A stretch of DNA of 55,398 bases from an uncultured Tateyamaria sp. Its GTDB lineage: Bacteria; Pseudomonadota; Alphaproteobacteria; Rhodobacterales; Rhodobacteraceae. The stretch covers positions 1 to 55,398 of the forward strand of contig CANMVD010000013.1 of the NCBI GenBank assembly GCA_947501275.1, in the 5' to 3' direction. The notes under the pieces were generated by a model that ran no database searches, had not been told where the DNA came from, and saw only the letters and a list, made by a program, of their open reading frames with translations. Both the position numbers and the translations under genes were made by a program. Shown here one piece after another: positions 44,592 through 53,396 of the stretch (its first letter is position 1; each line of letters starts with the position of its first letter).

Positions 44592-44898
44592 AGTAAGTCT
44601 TCCTCAAATGCCGTCTAACTCTGCGCAACCGTGGTGCATGCGTCAACTGACCAAACACCGGCGCAGGGTGCAAAATGCCGGAATTGGGCACACAATATGG
44701 GTTTAGATCCAATAATGCGAATTATGTAATTTTTTCTTCACCAGGTCAAAGTGCGCCACGAGACAAAAAACCAAGTCACCCGTTGCCTTTGAGAGACAGA
44801 GCGATACGGTACGCGCGTAAGAGTTGCACATTTCTGGACGATCAATTGGCACCCAAGGATTTACCGCCCCCGGCGCGACACAGACCCGAGCGGTCGTT
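44592..44898. promoter_or_regulatory. Divergent intergenic region, DUF6931 / second triad
   Basis: About 307 bases between divergent genes. The middle (about 44690-44760) is AT-rich, which fits promoters for both the fha-tssA block and the second triad. The plus-strand frame stays open back to 44824, but that part does not look like protein of the DUF4123 family. No operator is evident. Confidence 0.4.
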
Positions 44899-46125
44899 AT
44901 GACGCCTTGGATCGGCTACGTCGAAATCAAGGCCCGCACGCCCGCTGCCCGGTTCTGGGCACTCAAAACCGATACAGTTGCCGGGCGCCTTGTAATGCCC
45001 GCCGATCATCTGGACGGCTTTGGCCAATCTCTGACAAAATCGCTGTCTGATCGAAAACTCGATCTGGTGACACTGATTGCAGCCACACCCGTCACAGAGG
45101 GTTGCAGCCCCGAACTGGTCGACGCGGCAGCCGATGTTGATGACAGTGCGCCGCAGTTGTTTGGCCGACTCTGTGACGCCAGACTCAAGACCGCAGCCCG
45201 CATCCGCGAAGTCTCCCATGATGCCATTCCGCCGTCAGATACGCTGTGGGCAGTGCTCGATGGTGTGGCGTGGCCGGGCTTGCCACAGGTCCTTGCCGCA
45301 TCCGGCGACTCTTACAGCAGTCTCTATACATCCACCGACACCGGAACATTGGCGTCCGGCCCTTGGCTGGTGCACCTGCCGGAAGGCAGCAAGATGTATG
45401 ACACCATCATCGCGCAGGACCCGACCCGGCATACAGGCATCTTCCTGCACAGTGCCCTGCCTTTGGCCGAACTCAAACGGCACCTGCGACGGTTCACCAT
45501 GGCCAACATTCCCGATGGTGGCACCGCGCCCGTATATTTCCGCTTTTACGACCCGCGCGTTTTGCTGGACATGGCCGCCGCACTTGATCACGCCAATCTG
45601 GCGCGGTTCATGGAACCGATCTCGGCCTGTTATGCCCAGATCAGTCCGATGACGCTTGTGCCCGATTATGCCCATGCCGCCCTGCCCGTCACGCCGTTTG
45701 ACAGCGAAGACAGTTGCCGTCCGCGTTTGGCCTGCATCACTTGCGCCCCAGATCCACCGCCGTTCAAAAGTGGGGCCCTGCAGATGTCCGGCGCGGAATA
45801 TGGGCGCTTTCAGAAGTTACATAAACGCAAATCCCAACGCAGCCTCGCCCGCAAACTCAGTCTCGAATTTCCGGGCCGCGATTGGGTCGACTATCGCACT
45901 GTGTCACGCAGCGCCCCCGATGCCGCACGCCAATTCGGGCTGACATCCGTGAAACAGGTGTCTGTGATGGCGCGGGCCATCATGATGCGCGGCCCTGCCT
46001 TCTGGGAAAGCGATGCGGACGCCGCCGCACTGCTCGCGCGCACCGACCAGCGGGCGTGGCAGAAAAAGAATGCACTCCTGCAGTGGTTGGTCGATACTCA
46101 TCCAGCAAACGAGGTTAACGAATGA
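44899..46125 (+). CDS. DUF4123 T6SS adaptor, copy 2, with extra N-terminal domain
   Basis: A 408-residue paralogue of the adaptor at 1984-2928. The DUF4123 core begins at LWAVLDG (about 116-122) and contains the same VYFRFYDPRV signature; the C-terminal region with RKSQRSLARKLSLEF and FGLTSVKQVSVMARAIM also matches copy 1. Ahead of the core are about 93 additional residues (GYVEIKARTPAARFW, then KSLSDRKLDLVTLIAATPV) with no counterpart in copy 1. ATG 44899 is chosen because similarity-free sequence lies further upstream. It overlaps the cargo gene by four bases. No vgrG or PAAR gene accompanies it, so it must use the VgrG at 23-1984 or a chromosomal one. Confidence 0.85.
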   Translation: MTPWIGYVEIKARTPAARFWALKTDTVAGRLVMPADHLDGFGQSLTKSLSDRKLDLVTLIAATPVTEGCSPELVDAAADVDDSAPQLFGRLCDARLKTAARIREVSHDAIPPSDTLWAVLDGVAWPGLPQVLAASGDSYSSLYTSTDTGTLASGPWLVHLPEGSKMYDTIIAQDPTRHTGIFLHSALPLAELKRHLRRFTMANIPDGGTAPVYFRFYDPRVLLDMAAALDHANLARFMEPISACYAQISPMTLVPDYAHAALPVTPFDSEDSCRPRLACITCAPDPPPFKSGALQMSGAEYGRFQKLHKRKSQRSLARKLSLEFPGRDWVDYRTVSRSAPDAARQFGLTSVKQVSVMARAIMMRGPAFWESDADAAALLARTDQRAWQKKNALLQWLVDTHPANEVNE

Positions 46126-47774
46126 CGACCGACGCCCACACCGAGCTGGTTGGCCGCACCGAAGATACCCTGCGCTACCTGATCGACTCCGGTCAAACCG
46201 AAGCGCCTCAATACGGGTTGCTCGCTCAGGCCCGTTCAGGTCTGCTCAGTGAACCCGTCGGATCGCCACGCTACGAGGCTCAGGCCCGTACCGCCGAAGC
46301 ACAGATGAATCAGGTTGCCGAAATGCGTGACCAGCAAATGTCGGTGAACCCCTATTCGGACCCCGATTTTGCCAATGCCGCCTGTGACTGTGTGGCCGGA
46401 GAGCCCTGCTGTATGACCGCTGTCACCATCGGCTGCTCGCATGGCTCGACGCGCCTCAGCCTGCCCCTCACAAGCGACGATCAAGAGCCCGTTCTTGCTA
46501 TCGTGTGCGACAAACCCGGCACCACTCCCAAGGACACAATCAGCGTCACCATCGAACGCACGCCCGAACCCTCTTGCGGGATGCAGGGACAGCGCCCCCG
46601 CATGCACCTGAACGGGCGCAACGAGAACCGCTTTTTCGACACTGACAGCTTTACGCACGACATGGTGTTCCACAGCGCCTACCGCGACGATTCAACCAGC
46701 TTGGCCAAATTCGCCAGCGCCATGTACACTGCCCTCTACGAGGATCTCGACGATCTCGGCCAGTCCTATCGCCTGCGGCTGCTCAACTGCACACAAGTGA
46801 CGGAATTTGACTCGCGGCTGCGGGTGTTTCCCAAGGTTGGCTGGTCAACCTCCAACTTCGGTTTCCGCATCACGGGCACCTTCGCCTCGGATCTTTCGTT
46901 CACGCCGCAAATCACTTTTCGCGGCTCTCTGACAGGGACATACGGCGCCTCCGAATTCTCGATCCAGGCCGAAGGTGAAAGCAGCGCCGAAGCCGCGCGT
47001 CAGGAAGACACCCGCTCCGTCATCCCCTTCATCAATTCAGCCATGGACCGGCTGCGCAGCCAGACCGCCACAGACCAAGGGCCCAGCCAGCACGGCTCAC
47101 ATATCCAGTTCCGCCACGAACTGGATCTCGGGAATTCCAACTTTGATCTCGCCGAGCACAGCACGGACATCTCCAAGGTCGGGATCAGCGGACGGATCAA
47201 CCTCGGTTATGCGCCATTTTTCGGGATCACGATCCGGCTTGATCTCGTCGAAGCCCTCATCCGCGGAGCCTCGGGCGTCGCACCCGGGCTCGCCAACACA
47301 CTGCTTGAAGCACGCGAAGCCGCAGCCACCGGGATCGGCACGTCGGAAACAGCCGTCAGGGCACGGTTTGACGCTACCGTCAACCTCGACGCCACCGGAG
47401 ATGTAGGCGGATCAGTGACACTCACACGGGCCGCAGGGGCAGACAACTGGGAAGGATCCGGCAGCGTCTACGGAGAGATCGGACTGTCGCTCGCCGCCCG
47501 TATCCGGGGACGGGCACGGGCCTATTTCGTATCCGGTGCGTTCAGCGCCGAAGGCACCGCCAGCTCCAAGATCAAGGCCAGCCTCGCAACACTCACCGCC
47601 AGCCAACGCGGCACCACAGACAACAAATTACGCACCAAGGTCGAATGGGACGGGCTCAAAATCACCTACCGCGCCCAAGCGCGCGCCGGTATCGGATTCG
47701 CCAGCGTCTCAGGATCAACAGGCGGCACGATCATCATCTGCGACAAGGCGACACTCTACGATGAAACCACTTAA
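46122..47774 (+). CDS. Candidate T6SS cargo effector, Cys-motif family, copy 2 (function unknown)
   Basis: A 550-residue paralogue of the protein at 2929-4629. The shared motif is C-x-C-x5-CC-x7-C-x-H-G-S-x-R at residues 88-111 (Cys 88, 90, 96, 97, 105; His 107), followed by SLPL and PVLAIVCDKP. Similarity continues through the middle (SVIPFINSAMDRLR against AVPFLDAAVQRLK in copy 1) and into the beta-rich C-terminal half, so the whole protein is related, not just one domain. Overall identity is modest, consistent with old duplication or separate acquisition. No signal peptide. It overlaps the adaptor by four bases and the exported partner by 14. Effector function is inferred from the layout. 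Confidence 0.7.
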   Translation: MTTDAHTELVGRTEDTLRYLIDSGQTEAPQYGLLAQARSGLLSEPVGSPRYEAQARTAEAQMNQVAEMRDQQMSVNPYSDPDFANAACDCVAGEPCCMTAVTIGCSHGSTRLSLPLTSDDQEPVLAIVCDKPGTTPKDTISVTIERTPEPSCGMQGQRPRMHLNGRNENRFFDTDSFTHDMVFHSAYRDDSTSLAKFASAMYTALYEDLDDLGQSYRLRLLNCTQVTEFDSRLRVFPKVGWSTSNFGFRITGTFASDLSFTPQITFRGSLTGTYGASEFSIQAEGESSAEAARQEDTRSVIPFINSAMDRLRSQTATDQGPSQHGSHIQFRHELDLGNSNFDLAEHSTDISKVGISGRINLGYAPFFGITIRLDLVEALIRGASGVAPGLANTLLEAREAAATGIGTSETAVRARFDATVNLDATGDVGGSVTLTRAAGADNWEGSGSVYGEIGLSLAARIRGRARAYFVSGAFSAEGTASSKIKASLATLTASQRGTTDNKLRTKVEWDGLKITYRAQARAGIGFASVSGSTGGTIIICDKATLYDETT

Positions 47775-48657
47775 ATCCGCCCTCACCGCCCTACTCGTCT
47801 CGCTCGGAGGATATGCCATGGCCGACACCGCGCCCACCGCCACCACGGAATTCAACATCGACTTCAACCTCACGGGCGGCATCCTCGATCTGCGAGTCAA
47901 TGACGTGCCCGTGTTCGGACCCGGCGCACCGCTGGACACACAGGCGTCAATCATCTCCAGCTTTCCGCTCAACGCCTATATCTACAATGGCACCAACACC
48001 GTCACACTGGGGTTCACACCCAAAGAGGACGCCGTGGAACCACCACAAATGCGGGTACGGTTCGAACATATCGAAGCCGGCAGCTTCCCCCCGATCTTCG
48101 AAGACCGCCCCTTTGCCGCCGACACCTACATACCGGGCGCGGACGCCGCAGACTTCACCTACATCCCCGACTCAATGCCCTCCCTGTCCGCCAGTCCCGA
48201 GGCGCAATTCGCCGCCGGCACGCTTGGCTTCTCGCTCACCGCCGACAGCGACCGCCCTGCCCCATCCTGGCCCGACGGACAGCAACTCACGGCAGACATG
48301 GCAACCTTCACCGCGCTGGTGTCAGAAGCGCAACGGGCGCACGGCGTGTTTGCACAAGGGCGCGCCGCGATGGAGGAACAACTCGCGCCTTTCCTCGCCC
48401 ATATGGCAGGCGGGTTCGGGATGGACGTGGGCACGTTCCTTGATTTCGACTACGCGGTCTTTGCGGATCCGGCGCAAGGCTACGTGTTACAGGACTTCGA
48501 CGCATCCAAAAGCGAAGTGCAGATTTACGGCAACGGACGGCTCGCCATTCTGGTCCCCTCCCCCGTCGTGTTCATCAACGAAGAATTTGGCGAAGCCGCA
48601 TCCGCCTTCCTGTACTATTGGAAGGACGAAACAGGCGCATGGCGTCTTATGGAATAA
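47761..48657 (+). CDS. Exported protein, candidate periplasmic immunity partner, copy 2
   Basis: A 298-residue protein starting at ATG 47761, 14 bases inside the end of the cargo gene; the frame is open further upstream but as a shadow of that gene. The signal peptide MKPLKSALTALLVSLGGYAM ends at AMA-AD. It is a paralogue of 4622-5551: DLRVNDVPVFGPG here matches MSINDVPVFNPA there, and both end in a YYW-x-D-x-x-G-x-W motif. The two mature proteins are clearly diverged, as expected if each neutralises only its own partner. No catalytic motif is visible. Confidence 0.7.
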   Translation: MKPLKSALTALLVSLGGYAMADTAPTATTEFNIDFNLTGGILDLRVNDVPVFGPGAPLDTQASIISSFPLNAYIYNGTNTVTLGFTPKEDAVEPPQMRVRFEHIEAGSFPPIFEDRPFAADTYIPGADAADFTYIPDSMPSLSASPEAQFAAGTLGFSLTADSDRPAPSWPDGQQLTADMATFTALVSEAQRAHGVFAQGRAAMEEQLAPFLAHMAGGFGMDVGTFLDFDYAVFADPAQGYVLQDFDASKSEVQIYGNGRLAILVPSPVVFINEEFGEAASAFLYYWKDETGAWRLME

Positions 48658-48669
48658 CAGAGCCTAACA

Positions 48670-48683
48670 GGGGCAATTGCCCC
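48670..48683. terminator. Palindrome between convergent genes, possible weak terminator
   Basis: GGGGCAATTGCCCC is a perfect 14-base palindrome in the 34-base gap between the second triad and the rep gene. It can fold as a 5-bp stem with an AATT loop but has no T run on either side, so it might equally be a protein-binding site. Confidence 0.4.
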
Positions 48684-48691
48684 CTGCCCGC

Positions 48692-49882
48692 TCAGGTATC
48701 CGCCTCGAAGGCACCCGGTGACAGATCTTCCCAAAAAGCGCGAATGGCGGCGCGGTTCAGCGCCGACATCCAGCCGTGGCGCTCAAAGTCTGCGCGCGCA
48801 ACCGGATCATTCAACCCGTTCAAAAACAGGCGCTTGTCCGCATCACGTTGAGTCGGGCTGCGGCGGGCAACCAGATCCTGCACCACCTTCAGTTGCGCCG
48901 CGCGGGCCGTGATCTCTGGCGAAACAGGCTCTGAACCGCTCATATCAGTCTCGATATAGTCCGCTTTCATCGCCGCCGTCAGATAGCTGACAGGATTGCG
49001 CACACCGGATTGCCCCGACACATAGTCCAGCTTGGCCGTCACATAGGCTTCGCCATGTTCACTGACCCATTGACGCGCCAAACGGTCACTGACTCCTGTG
49101 TCACGCAGCCGGGCATAAACCGGCGCATTGCGCACCCCTGCCCCGTCATCCATATCCAGAATGGCCAGTTGCGGGTTCTCGGAAATGCGAAACCGGATAT
49201 CCTTGACCGCCCTGCCCTGCTTGCGCAGTTCCGGTGTCACGATGATGTTGGATGTTTTGTTGACCTCGGCCACCGCCGGTTTGATGATCTTGGCATTCAG
49301 GTGCTTGTAGGTCTCGTAATAGGCACTGTCGCCCACACCCATCAGGCGGCGAAACAGATCCAGGCTCCACCAGCCCGTGCTGCCCGTCCGCACAAAGCGA
49401 TAGCAGTTTTCATAAAGCGCAAGGGCGTGGCCCGACGTGAACCGGCGCTGAATGTTCAGGTTGATCAGGGCAAACACTTTGGGGTCATTCAGCTTTTCTG
49501 CCAGCGCGGGCGAATAGGCGTATTCGCACACGCCTCCTTTCAGCTTGGCATAGGACAGCAGGCTCGACACGCCCCATTCCTGTTGCCCCTTGGCATCCAG
49601 CATGTCCCATTCCGCCACCGTCTCTGCCAGCCCACGCAGCGATGCCTTCAGCGTGTCCATGTCGTTTGAATTATACCCGATCATCATACACAGGGTCCGC
49701 GCATCAATGGCGTGGGTCTGTTCTGTGGTCAGCGTGTCATAGGCATTCAACAGCAACACATTGGACAGTTTGCGTTGCAACAGGGTCAGCTTGCCCGACA
49801 CGTGGATTGCTGCCACGTGTTTCTTCACCGCGCTGCGGCGCAATGATCCTGTCAGGGTGTTCCTGTCGATGTCTGTGTTCAT
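48692..49882 (-). CDS. Plasmid replication initiator, Rep_3-like
   Basis: A 396-residue initiator from the ATG at 49882 (MNTDIDRNTLTGSLRRSAVK). The frame extends to 49993, but those 37 residues look unrelated and would run into the first iteron-like element. LTLLQRKLSNVLLLNAYDTL and ALALYENCYRFVRTGSTGWW with SLDLFRRLMG followed by YETYKHLN fit the two winged-helix domains of Rep_3 (RepB-type) initiators. It would bind the 22-bp iterons just upstream and start replication. It is divergent from parA, a usual order in roseobacter plasmids. Family assignment is by pattern. Confidence 0.85.
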   Translation of the reverse strand: MNTDIDRNTLTGSLRRSAVKKHVAAIHVSGKLTLLQRKLSNVLLLNAYDTLTTEQTHAIDARTLCMMIGYNSNDMDTLKASLRGLAETVAEWDMLDAKGQQEWGVSSLLSYAKLKGGVCEYAYSPALAEKLNDPKVFALINLNIQRRFTSGHALALYENCYRFVRTGSTGWWSLDLFRRLMGVGDSAYYETYKHLNAKIIKPAVAEVNKTSNIIVTPELRKQGRAVKDIRFRISENPQLAILDMDDGAGVRNAPVYARLRDTGVSDRLARQWVSEHGEAYVTAKLDYVSGQSGVRNPVSYLTAAMKADYIETDMSGSEPVSPEITARAAQLKVVQDLVARRSPTQRDADKRLFLNGLNDPVARADFERHGWMSALNRAAIRAFWEDLSPGAFEADT

Positions 49883-50128
49883 TCCTGCTGTTGCCTGTCT
49901 GCTGGCCTCTGTCCGGGCCTTTGACGCAGTATCGCTCGAAAGGCACCCAAAAACAAGTGCCGTCCGGGTGCCACAAGGCCCCTGTTCCGGCATCCTGTAA
50001 AAGGGTACCTGAACCCATCAGCTCCGCGCGTATGGGTACCTGTATACGGGATCGCCACTGTACCCAGACTCAGTCCGAGTCGCGAAATAGGCCCTAATTG
50101 GCCTGAAACCGTATTCAGGAGCCTCTGC

Positions 50129-50216
50129 ACACGCGAATCGGTGCCCTTCCTCCTGAATCATGGCACCTTTCCTCCTGCATATGGGTGCCCTTTGTCCTGT
50201 AGTTTGGTACCGTACT
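50129..50216. repeat. Four 22-bp iterons of the replication origin
   Basis: Four direct repeats start at 50129, 50151, 50173 and 50195, an exact 22-base period. The shared core is TCCTG-x-A-x4-GG-T/C-R-CC (first copy diverged at its left half). Two more single copies lie nearer the rep gene at 49993-50009 and 50024-50040, the second overlapping a GGGTACC dyad. Iterons of this length one helical step apart are characteristic of Rep_3 origins; the isolated copies may serve autoregulation of rep. Confidence 0.85.
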
Positions 50217-50418
50217 GGGCTTAAGTCTATGTTCCGCATATTTTTTTCTAAGCCAAAGAATCTAAAGTAACTCAAAGACTCTACAGTCTTGTTGTGTCCT
50301 TCTGTTCGAGATTTAGGCAGTAAATAGGCAACTTAGGCACTCAATGATTCACATTGCCCGCGACATGTGCCACAGTTCCGGCAAAACAGCGCAAACAGTC
50401 GCACATCGTTGAGGACAT
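50217..50418. other. AT-rich part of the origin / partition-site region
   Basis: Downstream of the iterons the sequence becomes AT-rich (50221-50275), suitable for strand opening. It contains a direct repeat CAAAGAMTCTA (50254-50264 and 50273-50283), an inverted repeat AAGACT-CTAC-AGTCTT (50275-50290) and three TAGGCA copies at 50314, 50325 and 50334. The latter elements lie just before parA and could be its operator or the ParB-binding centromere. No gene is present. Confidence 0.6.
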
Positions 50419-51801
50419 ATGACATCTACAGGCAAACCCAACCTGCCCCCATATTTCGGCATCGATCCAGCCGAAGCGGCAGCCCGTCTTTCTGACCCTA
50501 TCGACACTGCTCGATTCGCAAAAGCCGCAGCCTTTGGCGCCAAAGGCCGCGAGGATCTGGCCAAGCGCGGTTACAGCCCGGATGGCCGCAAGCGTTTGCG
50601 CAGCTTTTCAACGTGGGAAGTCTGCCGCTATCTGATCCCTGTCGCCCCTGCTCATTTCCGCCGCGTCCTCAAGGCCAACCCAGACTTGCCTCAGGGCACC
50701 GGCGAGGGTGGCACCAAGTGGTTCTCGCTCGAAGACATCATGGCGTTGCGGGCCCATTTTGATTCCGAGGGTGCGGCCAACAAAGAGTACAAGAGCTGGC
50801 GCCCCGAAGGTCTGCCAGCCAAGGTCGTTGCGGTCGCCAATTTCAAGGGCGGCGTCGGCAAGACCTCCACCTGCGCCCATCTCGCGATGAGCGCCGCACT
50901 GGACGGTTACCGCGTGTTGGTCATTGATCTGGACAGCCAAGGCTCCATGACTTCGATCATGGGCGGTCAGGTCGAGGACGAATGGCAGACCGCCTTTCCC
51001 CTTTTGGCGAAAGATTTCGGCCGTCACATGGAGGCCGAAAACGCGATCCGTGTGGCCGAGGGCGCGGCCCCCCTGCCCTTCGATGAAACCATTAACGAAG
51101 CGTTAAAGGTTTCGCCGCGAAACCTCATTCAGGAAACGCACTGGCCCAATATTGACCTTATCGGGGCGCAACTGAACCTCTACTGGGCGGAATTTCAGGT
51201 GCCCGTCTGGCGCCTGCAAAGCCGCTCCTGGCCGCTTTGGGACGCGCTGACAAATGCGCTCGAATCCGAGGGTATTCTGGATGACTACGATCTTGTTCTT
51301 CTCGATACGCCCCCTGCCCTTGGTTACCTGACCATTAACGCACTGGCCGCAGCCGACATCCTGATCGTGCCGATGGGCGCATCCTTCCTCGAGTTTGATT
51401 CCACCGGGCGCTTTTTCGACATGCTCTACTCGACTTTTGCGTCGATCGAGGACGGCGAAAACCGGGTGCGCAGGCGGGACGGACTGCCCGAAATCAAATT
51501 TGAATGGGACGCCGTGAGGACGCTTATCACGCGATTTGATGCCGGGCAGCAGACCGATCTGGCAAACGTGATTCAGGCCTATTTCGGGGACTTTATGGCG
51601 ACCTACAGGCAGGACATGACCGCCATGGTCGGGCAGGCGGCGGAGCAGGTGAACGGGATTTATGAAGCGGATCATCGGCAGTTCAATCGGGACACATATG
51701 TGCGGGGACGCGAGGCGTTTGATCGCACTTGGGCAGAAGTGAAATCGGTCATTCTAGGGTCGTGGTGGAGAGACCTCCAGATGCAGAGTGAGGAGGGTTG
51801 A
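50419..51801 (+). CDS. parA: Plasmid partition ATPase ParA
   Basis: A 460-residue type Ia ParA. The N-terminal ~120 residues contain a helix-turn-helix region (FSTWEVCRYLIPVAPAHFRR) used for autoregulation. The ATPase has the deviant Walker A FKGGVGKTSTCAHLA (about 148-162), VLVIDLDSQGSMTS and the Walker B VLLDTPPALGYL. It moves ParB-bound plasmid copies along the nucleoid. It ends three bases before the parB ATG. Confidence 0.95.
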   Translation: MTSTGKPNLPPYFGIDPAEAAARLSDPIDTARFAKAAAFGAKGREDLAKRGYSPDGRKRLRSFSTWEVCRYLIPVAPAHFRRVLKANPDLPQGTGEGGTKWFSLEDIMALRAHFDSEGAANKEYKSWRPEGLPAKVVAVANFKGGVGKTSTCAHLAMSAALDGYRVLVIDLDSQGSMTSIMGGQVEDEWQTAFPLLAKDFGRHMEAENAIRVAEGAAPLPFDETINEALKVSPRNLIQETHWPNIDLIGAQLNLYWAEFQVPVWRLQSRSWPLWDALTNALESEGILDDYDLVLLDTPPALGYLTINALAAADILIVPMGASFLEFDSTGRFFDMLYSTFASIEDGENRVRRRDGLPEIKFEWDAVRTLITRFDAGQQTDLANVIQAYFGDFMATYRQDMTAMVGQAAEQVNGIYEADHRQFNRDTYVRGREAFDRTWAEVKSVILGSWWRDLQMQSEEG

Positions 51802-51803
51802 AC

Positions 51804-52910
51804 ATGGCAAAACGACGTAGACTTGAGGCCCCATCAGCGGCGGATCTGAGCAAGATCGAAGAGGAGTTTCGCCGCGAAACCTCGGACCCGAAACGCACAG
51901 CCGCACCCATTGCCCAAGTGGCCAAGGAAAGCGCAGATGCGTTACAATTTGCTGACCCGACCGAACGGGCCGCCACGGCACGCAACGCAGAGGACGCGAG
52001 ACAGCTGCGGGACGCCCGCGAGAACGGGCTGTTGATGCTGGATATTCCCCTGGATGAAATCAACGCCGACAGCATGGTGCGCGACCGCTCGATGATGGAT
52101 TCCGAAGCATTGGACGAGTTGCGCGACAGCATTGCGCGCAACGGAATGCGGCTGCCCATCGAAGTCTATGCGCTGCCGGACAGCCAGCAGGACGGGGGCG
52201 CGCGTTATGGGCTGTTGTCAGGCTACAGACGCTTGCGCGTGGTCAGGGCCTTGCGCGACCAGATGGGCGGAGATTTCTTCCAGACAATCCGCGCCATTCA
52301 ACGCGAACCAGCCGCAGACGCAGACCGCTTTGCCGCAATGGTCGAAGAAAACGAAATCCGCCAACAACTCAGCCACTACGAACGCGGGCGCATTGCAGCC
52401 ATTGCTGCAAAGCAGGGCGTTTTTGCCAATACCGAAGCCGCGGTCGCGGCCATGTTCCCGGCGGCGTCCAAGGCAAAACGCTCAAAGATCCGATCTTTTG
52501 CGATGATCTTTGAAGAGTTGGGAGACATCCTCGAGTTTCCGGAGAACCTTCGGGAGAAAGACGGTTTGCGTATCGCGGGTGCATTACGCGACGGAGCCGA
52601 AGAGCGGCTGCGAGATGCCTTGGGGACGGGGCAGGGGAGTGATGCGGCAAGTGAGTGGGCTGTGCTTGCGGCTACGCTGGATACGCTTGAGAGCGGCGCT
52701 GCGCGCAAGGCGCGCGGGGGGCGCCCCAAAGTGCATGTACCCCCAGCCGGGTGGAGTGGGCAGGACACATTGCGTCTGTCGAGCGGGATCACCCTGCGCA
52801 AGAGCAGCGACGCGAACGGCTACACGATCCATGTGTCCGGGCGTGGCATGTCACCCGATTTGATGGAGCGCCTGTTCGAAGAGGTGCGCCACCTTTTGGA
52901 AAAGCCGTGA
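51804..52910 (+). CDS. parB: Plasmid partition protein ParB
   Basis: A 368-residue ParB. ATG 51804 is preferred because GAGGAGG lies about eight bases upstream; a TTG at 51798 is in frame but inferior. The N-terminal nuclease-like/CTPase domain has LDELRDSIARNGMRLPIEVY and LLSGYRRLRVVRALRD; the helix-turn-helix region has NEIRQQLSHYERGRIAAIA and AAVAAMFPAASKAKRSKIRS. A basic linker (ARKARGGRPK) precedes the C-terminal dimer domain. It forms an operon with parA. Confidence 0.94.
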   Translation: MAKRRRLEAPSAADLSKIEEEFRRETSDPKRTAAPIAQVAKESADALQFADPTERAATARNAEDARQLRDARENGLLMLDIPLDEINADSMVRDRSMMDSEALDELRDSIARNGMRLPIEVYALPDSQQDGGARYGLLSGYRRLRVVRALRDQMGGDFFQTIRAIQREPAADADRFAAMVEENEIRQQLSHYERGRIAAIAAKQGVFANTEAAVAAMFPAASKAKRSKIRSFAMIFEELGDILEFPENLREKDGLRIAGALRDGAEERLRDALGTGQGSDAASEWAVLAATLDTLESGAARKARGGRPKVHVPPAGWSGQDTLRLSSGITLRKSSDANGYTIHVSGRGMSPDLMERLFEEVRHLLEKP

Positions 52911-52961
52911 ACCACTGCGGCGATATGGGAGTGGCACAATGAGGAAAAAGGAACGGTTCGC

Positions 52962-53378
52962 ATGATTGCTTATGTCACCGTCGGTGCGGACGATATCGCG
53001 CGGGCAAAGCAGTTTTACGACGCGTTTCTGTTGGCACTTGGATATGGGTTGGAAGAGGGCGCGGAAGGTCTGAGCTATGCCTTGCCCGTGCCTGAGGGGG
53101 AAAAGCCGGTATTGCCGGATTTCTACGTCAAACCGCCTTTTGACGGCAAACCGGCGTCAGCCGGGAATGGTGCGATGGTTGCCTTTGAAGCGCAAAGCCA
53201 ACAGCAGGTGCGTGACCTGCACGCCGCAGCCCTTGCGGCAGGAGGTCGGGGCGAAGGGCAGCCGGGCTTTCGTGCCGCGTATGGTGCGCATTTCTACGTC
53301 AGCTATCTGCGTGATCCGCAGGGCAACAAGATCGCATTGTTTTCATGCGATCCGAATGAGCCGGGACGGGACGATTAG
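52962..53378 (+). CDS. VOC-family (glyoxalase-like) protein
   Basis: A 138-residue protein of the vicinal oxygen chelate superfamily, with VTVGADDIARAKQFYDAFLL at the start and FYVSYLRDPQGNKIALFSCD at the end. The usual betaalphabetabetabeta pattern appears twice. Members include glyoxalases, dioxygenases and resistance proteins, and this sequence does not allow a finer call. It stands alone about 50 bases after parB. Confidence 0.88.
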   Translation: MIAYVTVGADDIARAKQFYDAFLLALGYGLEEGAEGLSYALPVPEGEKPVLPDFYVKPPFDGKPASAGNGAMVAFEAQSQQQVRDLHAAALAAGGRGEGQPGFRAAYGAHFYVSYLRDPQGNKIALFSCDPNEPGRDD

Positions 53379-53396
53379 CGCCGAGGTCTGAGCGAC

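Noticed and set aside
49883..49993. Longer N-terminus of the rep protein
   Set aside because: The extra 37 residues look unrelated to initiators and the start would abut an iteron-like element; ATG 49882 gives a typical beginning.
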